This document shows, piece by piece, positions 1-4,675 of a DNA stretch of 6,728 bases. The stretch is from contig JANNXV010000172.1 in assembly GCA_031409815.1 (NCBI GenBank), positions 1 to 6,728 on the forward strand, read 5' to 3'. Position 1 is the stretch's first letter. Each line of letters opens with the position of its first letter. This DNA is from JANLUX01 sp031409815 (GTDB lineage: Bacteria > Bacteroidota > Bacteroidia > AKYH767-A > OLB10). A model generated the notes under the pieces. That model saw only the letters and a list, made by a program, of their open reading frames with translations, did no database searches and was not told the DNA's origin. The position numbers and the translations under genes were made by a program.

Positions 1-71
1 ATGATACAAACTTCAAACAACCTTTTTACGAACTTCAAACAGTAGTGCCTTGAACGAACAGTAGCACGAAC

Positions 72-203
72 GCATAACAGCACCTACAAGAAATTGCCGG
101 TTCAGTGGTTAAATTAAGCTTTGTGCTTCGTATCAAGTTCAATGGTGGCAGACAGTTTTCGTCTCCGAAATCGCCAACTTCTTGTAGCTGCAAAACGTTA
201 TCA
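72..203. repeat. Long imperfect inverted repeat, possible folded element
   Basis: Bases 80-102 pair with 169-191. By hand alignment, 20 of 23 positions pair, including one G-T wobble, with an uninterrupted 9-bp core CTACAAGAA / TTCTTGTAG. Outside it, ATAAC (74-78) pairs with GTTAT (197-201) across an asymmetric gap of 1 versus 5 bases. The unpaired middle is about 66 bases. Outer AAC/GTT boxes, a mismatched inner stem with extra unpaired bases on one side and a total of about 130 bp resemble the layout of an integron attC site. The outer boxes match the attC consensus only partly, and no integrase is visible. A structured RNA or a repeat-element end are alternatives. Confidence 0.5.
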
Positions 204-320
204 GCAACTCTATTAGCACCCTGCAAACTTGAAACTTTACCGCTTTGAACGAACATATTTTAAATACATGGACAACAACCGACACCGCTTTGAACAGGCA
301 GCCAACGCTTCGTGTTCTAA

Positions 321-406
321 TTTTTTTTGCCACCGCACAAAATATTTTTGAATTTCTTTTTTGCCACCCCACAAAACACACTTTCATTTTTTTTGCCACC
401 CTCAAA
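321..406 (+). repeat. Three spaced T-run/GCCACC repeats
   Basis: A run of 6-8 T followed by GCCACC occurs three times, with the G at 329, 363 and 395. The spacings are 34 and 32 bases, close to three turns of the helix. Copies 1 and 2 match at 19 of 20 positions through the following CACAAAA. Copy 3 diverges after GCCACCC to TCAAA. The array ends about 90 bases before the WYL-like gene. The regular spacing would suit a protein-binding array, but plain repeat degeneration is equally possible. There are too few and too divergent copies for a CRISPR. Confidence 0.6.
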
Positions 407-495
407 CCCAACCCGAAAAAAAATAAAAGAGTGTTTTCGCCAACGCACTACTTAACACCGATGAACAAAAATATTATAATCAAAAAATAAAAGTT

Positions 496-852
496 ATGAC
501 ATTTAATGAAGTTATTAAAGAATCCGTTTCTAAAAATTGCAGAGTAGAAATTTCTTATAAGAGTTATAACCAAGAAAATTCTATACGGCAATTAAGTAAT
601 GTAGAATATTCAAATGAATTCCAGAAGCATCATGGCAACAACTATGATTACATATCTGCTTATTGTCATCTAAGAAATGATAAGAGAACTTTCAAATTAG
701 ATAGAATTGAAAAAATCAGGTTGGTAGTTAACTCTTACAATTCCGATTCAGTGTGTGGTTGGTGTTCCGCTCTTGCAGTTGCTCATTCCACCTGTAAGAA
801 ACAGGTAGCACATTACTGCCATCAATTTCATTTTCATATCGCATCTATGTGA
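496..852 (+). CDS. Small WYL-domain-like protein with atypical C-terminal tail
   Basis: This 118-aa protein appears to be a stand-alone WYL-type ligand-sensing domain. Residues about 15-76 follow the WYL pattern: a first strand 'RVEISYKSY', an 'SIRQLSNVEY' strand, then 'YISAYCHLR' and the strongest signature 'KRTFKLDRIEKI' (63-74), where WYL domains carry an arginine-rich pocket. WYL domains usually sit in transcription or defence regulators behind an HTH; no HTH is present here. From about residue 80 the character changes to a Cys/His-rich tail (C87, C90, C100, C108, several His) encoded by less AT-rich DNA that includes a small hairpin (790-806). The tail does not look like a known domain and may be read-through into non-coding DNA after loss of the native stop. 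The start ATG has an A-rich leader. Its ligand is unknown. The domain call is fairly likely; the full length being functional is uncertain. Confidence 0.6.
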   Translation: MTFNEVIKESVSKNCRVEISYKSYNQENSIRQLSNVEYSNEFQKHHGNNYDYISAYCHLRNDKRTFKLDRIEKIRLVVNSYNSDSVCGWCSALAVAHSTCKKQVAHYCHQFHFHIASM

Positions 853-1072
853 TGTTTGTCAAAATCAAATATTGGGTAATGTTGTAATTCGCAAAAAACC
901 TCCCATCTTACACTACATATAGCAAGCCACACCTGCCTCGTTGTTGTTGCAAACTTTTACTTCCAATCTTCTAAGAGCGAAATTGGCAATTCAATAGCTA
1001 ACTAGCGTATCAATCAAATCGTAATTTAAAACTTTTTTATCCTTTCTTTGTTTCACTGATTCGAAGTCCGGA

Positions 1073-1094
1073 TTTAAGTTAGAATTAACTTAAA
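1073..1094 (+). promoter_or_regulatory. Perfect 9-bp inverted repeat upstream of the NmrA-type gene
   Basis: TTTAAGTTA (1073-1081) and TAACTTAAA (1086-1094) are perfect inverted arms around the 4-base centre GAAT. The repeat ends 25 bases before the ATG at 1120. It overlaps TAAGTTAG (1075-1082), one mismatch from the Bacteroidota -7 box TAnnTTTG, and a TTTG lies upstream at 1047-1050, with a spacing somewhat longer than usual. The position fits an operator for a dimeric repressor or activator of the oxidoreductase gene. No regulator gene is adjacent in the window, so the binder is unknown. Confidence 0.45.
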
Positions 1095-1119
1095 GCAAAA
1101 AGGGCATATTCCACATAAA

Positions 1120-2025
1120 ATGAAGAAAACAATTGTAGTATTAGGCTCCACAGGCAATTTAGGTGGAAAAATTGTAAATACGTTATTAGCTAAAGGTGTT
1201 GATGTTAAAGCTATTGTTCGGCTAGAGACAGATGTAGAAAAAATAAAAGAGTTAGAGCATAAAGGTGTCAAAGTATTTCGGATAGATACAACTAACAAGT
1301 CTGAGATTGTAAAACATTTAATAGGTGCTCACTGTGTAGTGTCGGCATTAGCAGGTTTAAGAGATACTATTGTAGATGCTCAAAAAATATTTTTAGATGC
1401 AGCGATTGAAGCAAAAGTGAAAAGATTTATTCCAAGTGATTATTCAAGTGATTTTACAAACTTAAAGGAAGGGGCCAATCGAAATTTTGATTTCAGAAGA
1501 GAGTTTCATCAGTATCTTGATAAGGCACCTATAAATGCAACCACCATATTTAATGGCGCTTTTATGGATTTATTAACTACCGATATGCCTTTGATACTGT
1601 CTAAACAGAAACGTATTTTATGTTGGGGGAATCCTAATCAGATTTTAGAATTTACAACTACTTTTAATGTGGCAGAGTTTACTGCAGAATCCGCAATTGA
1701 CGACAATACTCCCAGATATATGAGAGTTGCAGGTGATAGACTTTCATGCAACGACTTTGTGAAACAGCTAACAGAACTTACGCATAATAAGTTTAAAATA
1801 TTAAGGCCTGGAGGCGTTCAACTGCTAAATCTTCTTATTAAAGTAACCAGGTTCGTTTCCCCTTCAAAAAATGAACTTTATCCTGCCTGGCAAGGAATGC
1901 AATATATGAGGGATATGATGGAAGGAAGAATTTTATTTCAGAGATACGATAACGATCGATATTCAAATATGAAATGGACCTCAGTAAAAGAATTTTTAGT
2001 TAATCAAGGAATAGCTAATAAATAG
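1120..2025 (+). CDS. NmrA/isoflavone-reductase-like NAD(P)-binding protein
   Basis: This 301-aa protein belongs to the atypical short-chain dehydrogenases of the NmrA / isoflavone reductase type, by its N-terminal dinucleotide motif G9-S-T-G12-N-L-G15 after a hydrophobic strand. R34 after the second strand hints at NADP(H). 'VSALAGLRD' (74-82) and 'KRFIPSDYSSDF' (101-112) fill the places of the conserved family motifs; plant relatives have 'RFxPSEFG'. 'FNGAFMDLL' (144-152) starts the substrate domain. Where reductases of this group place a catalytic lysine, I see 'FDFRREFHQYL' (123-133), with arginines instead. This may mean a redox sensor or a different reaction, but the alignment was by eye. 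Length is normal for the family. It is transcribed alone: about 270 bases separate it from the WYL gene and 148 from the next gene. A possible operator lies just upstream and a hairpin follows the stop. The substrate cannot be named. Confidence 0.85.
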   Translation: MKKTIVVLGSTGNLGGKIVNTLLAKGVDVKAIVRLETDVEKIKELEHKGVKVFRIDTTNKSEIVKHLIGAHCVVSALAGLRDTIVDAQKIFLDAAIEAKVKRFIPSDYSSDFTNLKEGANRNFDFRREFHQYLDKAPINATTIFNGAFMDLLTTDMPLILSKQKRILCWGNPNQILEFTTTFNVAEFTAESAIDDNTPRYMRVAGDRLSCNDFVKQLTELTHNKFKILRPGGVQLLNLLIKVTRFVSPSKNELYPAWQGMQYMRDMMEGRILFQRYDNDRYSNMKWTSVKEFLVNQGIANK

Positions 2026-2052
2026 TTGTATTTATTGTGGTCAAATACAACT
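2024..2052 (+). terminator. 10-bp perfect hairpin overlapping the stop codon
   Basis: AGTTGTATTT (2024-2033) pairs perfectly with AAATACAACT (2043-2052) around a 9-base loop. The left arm begins inside the TAG stop of the NmrA-type gene. No T-run follows on the plus strand, so it is not a textbook intrinsic terminator. It could still stop transcription, protect the mRNA 3' end, or be a protein-binding palindrome. The stem is AT-rich and its stability is modest. Confidence 0.4.
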
Positions 2053-2161
2053 CAAAAAGTGGATGCAATAACATTTTAATATCCATTTGTTCAACAGTAG
2101 AAATGACTTAACTATTTGAATGGGTGCATTGTTGTAATTTAAGCCTATTTAATTTTAACTC

Positions 2162-2169
2162 TACTTTTG
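2162..2169 (+). promoter_or_regulatory. Candidate -7 promoter box (TACTTTTG)
   Basis: TACTTTTG is an exact match to the Bacteroidota -7 consensus TAnnTTTG and lies five bases before the ATG of the 99-aa membrane protein. No good TTTG -33 element is present at the usual distance; the nearest TTG (2132-2134) is about 27 bases upstream. If this box is used, transcription would start at or almost at the ATG, giving a leaderless or nearly leaderless mRNA. A chance match in AT-rich DNA is quite possible. Confidence 0.35.
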
Positions 2170-2173
2170 TAAA

Positions 2174-2473
2174 ATGGCCAACAAAACATCACAACATATA
2201 CTTAGCACCTCAGCAAATCTTTTAGGATTTTGCCTTTTTGTTATCACATCATTTCATATTTCGAACCAAATTGAAAGAAGCATTATCGATGAATTCACTT
2301 CGATAGTTGCGGTAATGTTAGCTATATCATGTATGTTTTCTTTTAGCTCTATTCGTTCAACTAAATTAAAGGTTGAACAGCGTCTTGAATTAGTTGCCGA
2401 TTATTTATTTTTTATTTCCCTTTTCGGCATCTTGTTAATTATACTACTTATTGCTTTTAATTTTATAGAATAA
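2174..2473 (+). CDS. Small three-helix membrane protein of unknown function
   Basis: This is a 99-aa hydrophobic protein with three predicted membrane segments at about 13-30, 42-60 and 76-97. The loops are short: 'HISNQIERSIIDEF' between helices 1 and 2, and a basic loop 'RSTKLKVEQRLE' between helices 2 and 3, which by the positive-inside rule should be cytoplasmic. There is no signal peptide and no catalytic motif. I do not recognise a named family, although the even layout and conserved-looking loops suggest a real protein. The stop is three bases before the next ATG, so it is very probably co-transcribed and translationally linked with the DUF1003 gene; the two may work together in the inner membrane. 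The ATG is the first in frame and would be used directly if the TACTTTTG box upstream is the promoter. Confidence 0.75.
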   Translation: MANKTSQHILSTSANLLGFCLFVITSFHISNQIERSIIDEFTSIVAVMLAISCMFSFSSIRSTKLKVEQRLELVADYLFFISLFGILLIILLIAFNFIE

Positions 2474-2476
2474 AAT

Positions 2477-3022
2477 ATGCAAATGAATAAAGACACTAAA
2501 GACCTACTTCAGTCAGAAGACAATCAATTAGCAAAATTTCATCAAATTGTACAGCAGGCAATTGCTGAAGAAAAGCTTATAATCGACAATCTTTTGCAAA
2601 CGCCAAAAGAAGATTTAAGCAGGGGACAAATGATTTCTGATAAGGTGGCAAGTTTTGGAGGAAGCTGGAGCTTTATTATTCTGTTTTCGTTTATACTTGC
2701 CATTTGGATTTTGTTTAATTCTCTGGCTCCACAGGGTAATAGTTTTGATCCTTTTCCTTTTATATTAATGAATTTGGTTTTATCTGCTATAGCAGCATTT
2801 CAGGCACCCATTATTATGATGAGCCAAAACCGTAAAGAAGAGAAAGACAGAAAAAGAAGTGAAAACGATTATATGATTAACCTAAAAGCCGAATTGGAGT
2901 TGAGAAGCTTGCATCAGAAAATTGATTTGCTACTCGAAGAACAAATTAAGGTATTGTTTGAAAGTCAGGCTGCGCAATTAGAACTCCTTAAAAAAATAGA
3001 TTTAAAAGTTAATGTTAAATGA
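2477..3022 (+). CDS. DUF1003 family membrane protein
   Basis: This 181-aa protein matches the DUF1003 family (COG4420 predicted membrane proteins) along its core. In order it has: a soluble helical N-terminus (1-48); 'RGQMISDKVASFGGSWSF' (49-66), the conserved entry into helix 1; membrane helix about 66-82; the hallmark 'FDPFPFILMNL' (90-100) leading into helix 2 (about 93-114); then 'APIIMMSQNR' (110-119) and a strongly charged 'KEEKDRKRSENDY' (120-132). A long amphipathic helix (about 133-178), likely coiled coil, ends the protein. The N- and C-termini should both face the cytoplasm. The function of the family is not established. It follows the 99-aa membrane protein by three bases, which suggests a two-gene unit. 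A second ATG two codons in (2483) is an equally good start. Confidence 0.9.
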   Translation: MQMNKDTKDLLQSEDNQLAKFHQIVQQAIAEEKLIIDNLLQTPKEDLSRGQMISDKVASFGGSWSFIILFSFILAIWILFNSLAPQGNSFDPFPFILMNLVLSAIAAFQAPIIMMSQNRKEEKDRKRSENDYMINLKAELELRSLHQKIDLLLEEQIKVLFESQAAQLELLKKIDLKVNVK

Positions 3023-3106
3023 AAGTGGTGTAAGGTTTTAATAAGTGTTTTTTTTGAATTTAGTAGTGAAATGTGAATACAGCAACAGGTCTTAGATAGT
3101 TAAATA

Positions 3107-3829
3107 ATGAACATAGCGAATAATAAAATTTTAATAACAGGCGGTGCGAGCGGAATTGGTCTTGGATTAACAGAAAGGTTTATTAATGAAGGAAACACTG
3201 TTATTATTTGTGGCAGGCGAGCTGATAAGTTAAGAGAGGTAAATGAGAAATTTCCAACTGTAATTACAAGAGTTTGTGACTTAACATTGGAATCTGACCG
3301 TATAGAACTTTATAATTGGGTTGCAGAAAATCATAGCGACTTAAATGTGCTTATAAATAATGCAGGTATCCAAAACTGGATGAAAATAAATGATGAAGAT
3401 TTTTATCAAAAAGCTAACCTGGAAATAACAACTAATGTTTTATCTCCCATACATCTTACAACACTTTTCTTAAATTTAAAGTCGTTAAACACCATCATTA
3501 ATGTAACCTCCGGATTGGCATTTATACAGCTTACAAAAGTGCCAGTTTATTGTGCTACCAAAGCTTTTTTTCATTCTTTTACTCTTTCGTTGCGACATTT
3601 GCTTAGAGAAAGGCAAATAGAAGTAATTGAAATGATTCCTCCTGCGCTAAATACAGATTTGGGTGGAAAGGGATTACATGATGGTCAACCGCCTGTAAGT
3701 GATTTTGTCAATTCAGTTCTTAATCAATTGAAAGAAGGTAAAACCCAAATTACCTTTGGATTTAGTGAAGTAATGGCAAATGCTAATCCTGAAGTTATTA
3801 GCGCCACTTTTAATAGACTTAATCCTTGA
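3107..3829 (+). CDS. Classical short-chain dehydrogenase, DltE-like
   Basis: This is a 240-aa NAD(P)(H)-dependent oxidoreductase of the classical SDR family with a complete active site. It has the cofactor motif TGGASGIG (11-18), 'CGRR' (35-38) whose arginines favour NADP(H), 'CDLT' (57-60), NNAG (84-87), catalytic Asn110 in 'TTNVLSP', Ser135 in 'VTSGLA', and Tyr148-x3-Lys152 in 'YCATK'. 'PPALNTDL' (178-185) is the usual loop after the sixth strand. Length and the short C-terminus resemble COG3967. That group is often labelled DltE and 'D-alanine esterification', but the label does not fit a bacterium lacking teichoic acids; here it only means an uncharacterised cytoplasmic SDR. The substrate is unknown. 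It lies 84 bases after the DUF1003 gene, probably in its own transcription unit, and converges on the ccm operon. Base composition is very AT-rich (25-35% GC in the two lines I counted). Confidence 0.9.
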   Translation: MNIANNKILITGGASGIGLGLTERFINEGNTVIICGRRADKLREVNEKFPTVITRVCDLTLESDRIELYNWVAENHSDLNVLINNAGIQNWMKINDEDFYQKANLEITTNVLSPIHLTTLFLNLKSLNTIINVTSGLAFIQLTKVPVYCATKAFFHSFTLSLRHLLRERQIEVIEMIPPALNTDLGGKGLHDGQPPVSDFVNSVLNQLKEGKTQITFGFSEVMANANPEVISATFNRLNP

Positions 3830-3856
3830 CAAATAGTGCTGCTGTAAATTGATTAT

Positions 3857-3882
3857 GTAAATATTAATTGTAAGTATTAATT
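3857..3882. repeat. Tandem 13-bp repeat in the convergent spacer
   Basis: GTAAATATTAATT is followed immediately by GTAAGTATTAATT, with one mismatch. It lies in the 163-base AT-rich spacer between two convergent genes. The spacer also has T-runs at about 3881-3887 and 3904-3911 and weak inverted pairs (AGTGCT 3835-3840 with AGCACT 3888-3893; CCCTT 3942-3946 with AAGGG 3959-3963). None makes a convincing terminator. The repeat could be simple slippage. Confidence 0.6.
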
Positions 3883-3992
3883 TTTTTAGCACTGAAATCC
3901 ATCATTTTTTTTGTTAAGCCTTAGATTATGCACGGTTAGATCCCTTATTTTAAGCAAAAAGGGAAAGATTCAAAAAAAACACAGTACAGTAA

Positions 3993-4397
3993 TTAGCTGC
4001 TTGCGCTTGCATTATTCACATCAACCTGGTTGCCGTTGTATTTGCTAGGGCACTTCATCAGTATTTGCGAGCAGTGAAAATCTTCACCATCTACTTTGCC
4101 TATCACCACAATCTGTTCCGACTTTTCAAAATCCTGTGGCTTAGTGCCATTGTACAGCACCTTACGTTCGTTGCCTTCGTTATCAATCAAATAAAAACCA
4201 AACAGGTTGGCATTGGTTTCGGGGTTATAGATAAATGGTTTTTCTTTATTGAGTTTACCCACCACATGGTAAGTAGAGTTTGGATGTTCTACCGCCTCAC
4301 TAAATGGTGCATACGTGCTGCTATTGCTAATGGTGCTTACTATTACTCCAAGTGCAATGGCTATTACAACTATTCCGATGATGTGAATTTTTTTCAT
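3993..4397 (-). CDS. ccmE: Cytochrome c maturation heme chaperone CcmE, Cys-type
   Basis: This 134-aa membrane-anchored periplasmic protein takes heme from the CcmB/C/D complex and delivers it to the CcmF/H lyase in system I cytochrome c biogenesis. An N-terminal membrane anchor (about 5-22) is followed by the OB-fold beta barrel: 'YHVVGKLN' (43-50), 'FGFYLIDNEGN' (66-76), 'VLYNGTKPQDF' (80-90) and 'QIVVIGKVDGEDFHCSQIL' (95-113). The heme-attachment site reads 'MKCPSKYNG', so C116-x3-Y120 replaces the E. coli-type HxxxY. A cysteine variant of this kind is known from some bacteria and archaea, and from memory it is the usual form in Bacteroidota. It is the last gene of the visible operon, 83 bases after ccmD across two heptad repeat arrays. 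Length is typical. ccmF does not follow. Confidence 0.92.
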   Translation of the reverse strand: MKKIHIIGIVVIAIALGVIVSTISNSSTYAPFSEAVEHPNSTYHVVGKLNKEKPFIYNPETNANLFGFYLIDNEGNERKVLYNGTKPQDFEKSEQIVVIGKVDGEDFHCSQILMKCPSKYNGNQVDVNNASASS

Positions 4398-4415
4398 TCT
4401 TTTATTTTAGTAATG

Positions 4416-4436
4416 AGTGGGGAGCAAGGAGTAGGG
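4416..4436 (-). repeat. Three 7-bp purine-rich repeats (AGTGGGG-type)
   Basis: Read on the plus strand, three 7-mers lie head to tail: AGTGGGG, AGCAAGG and AGTAGGG. They are degenerate copies of AGTRRGG. They sit between ccmD and ccmE, about 20 bases upstream of the ccmE start, so their pyrimidine-rich complement would be in the mRNA leader. Twelve bases away is a second 7-bp array with an unrelated unit. Confidence 0.55.
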
Positions 4437-4448
4437 TCACCACTTTTA

Positions 4449-4483
4449 ATTATCAATTATCAATCGTCAATTGTCAATCGTCA
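4449..4483 (-). repeat. Five 7-bp repeats (ATTGTCA-type) overlapping the ccmD stop
   Basis: On the plus strand the units are ATTATCA, ATTATCA, ATCGTCA, ATTGTCA and ATCGTCA, with no spacing, 35 bases in all. On the gene strand this reads as TGACGAT/TGACAAT/TGATAAT units, and the first unit supplies the TGA stop codon of ccmD. Heptanucleotide arrays of this kind are known as intergenic repeats in some genomes, notably cyanobacteria. Here they separate ccmD from ccmE inside an operon, where they may affect mRNA structure or arise simply by slippage. Confidence 0.8.
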
Positions 4484-4675
4484 ATTCTTTTTCTCCAACC
4501 GTGTCACTTTTCTATCAATCGAAACAAGATAAAAAGCTATTACAGCAAAAACCACACATAACACAGCTACTACCACATAAATTTTTCCATTGCTCCGCAT
4601 GGTGTTGGCCATATCGGCCTGACCAAAGCTGTTGTTGAAAGTCAATAATAATAGCAGCAATAATCCTTTTCTCAT
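4481..4675 (-). CDS. ccmD: CcmD-like small membrane protein
   Basis: This 64-aa protein is the CcmD-type partner of the heme-handling complex, which helps release holo-CcmE from CcmC and CcmA/B. Residues 1-18 form a Leu-rich signal-like segment ending near 'NNSFGQA'. A second hydrophobic helix spans about 31-51, and the end 'VSIDRKVTRLEKKN' (51-64) matches the basic 'D-R-x-x-x-x-L-E' tail of CcmD proteins. It resembles the alternative CcmD family of Bacteroidota more than the proteobacterial one. The start is fixed by a 4-base ATGA overlap with the end of ccmC, indicating translational coupling. Its stop lies within a heptad repeat. The family call rests on position and topology as much as on sequence. 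Confidence 0.82.
   Translation of the reverse strand: MRKGLLLLLLLTFNNSFGQADMANTMRSNGKIYVVVAVLCVVFAVIAFYLVSIDRKVTRLEKKN

Larger units (their letters stand above)
1..495. other. Gene-free leader with repeats and inverted repeats
   Basis: I see no credible gene in these 495 bases. The open frames present have no recognisable protein features, are biased by T-runs, and overlap one another on both strands. The stretch is rich in short recurring words: TTGAACGAACA occurs at about 51-61 and 245-255, ACCGCTTTGAAC at about 239-250 and 285-296, and ACTTCAAAC twice in the first 40 bases. It also contains a long imperfect inverted repeat (72-203) and a threefold T-run/GCCACC repeat (321-406), listed separately. 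It looks like repeat-derived intergenic DNA, possibly multicopy in the genome, rather than a decayed gene. That is inference. Confidence 0.6.

Noticed and set aside
35..256. Minus-strand 73-codon open frame
   Set aside because: No domain, signal or membrane pattern; it overlaps a structured inverted repeat and other open frames, so it is best seen as non-coding.
343..350. TATTTTTG as a -7 promoter box for the WYL gene
   Set aside because: It matches TAnnTTTG but lies in T-rich repeat DNA. The nearest TTTG is only 13 bases upstream, and the gene start is about 145 bases away.
321..406. CRISPR array
   Set aside because: Only three degenerate copies with about 12-20 shared bases and no constant-length spacers; no cas genes.
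139..411. Minus-strand 90-codon open frame
   Set aside because: Lys/Val/Phe bias follows the A/T runs and repeats; it conflicts with other frames and has no family likeness.
245..490. Plus-strand 81-codon open frame before the WYL gene
   Set aside because: Its Phe-rich content comes from the T-run repeats, and it has no recognisable protein features.
871..889. TGGGT..TGTTGTAATT resembling 2120-2139
   Set aside because: The shared part is only 10 bases plus a loosely spaced TGGGT, and the two sites lie at very different distances from genes.
1093..1104. AAGCAAAAAGGG shared with 3952-3963 as a regulatory motif
   Set aside because: The 12-base match is low-complexity and A-rich, with different contexts (upstream of a start versus a convergent spacer). 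Chance is a sufficient explanation.
3942..3963. Intrinsic terminator for the ccm operon
   Set aside because: The stem is five pairs plus two after a mismatch, and no T-run directly follows it on either strand.
4065..4532. Plus-strand 155-codon open frame opposite ccmE
   Set aside because: It is the complement of ccmE plus heptad repeats, while the minus frame has full CcmE features.
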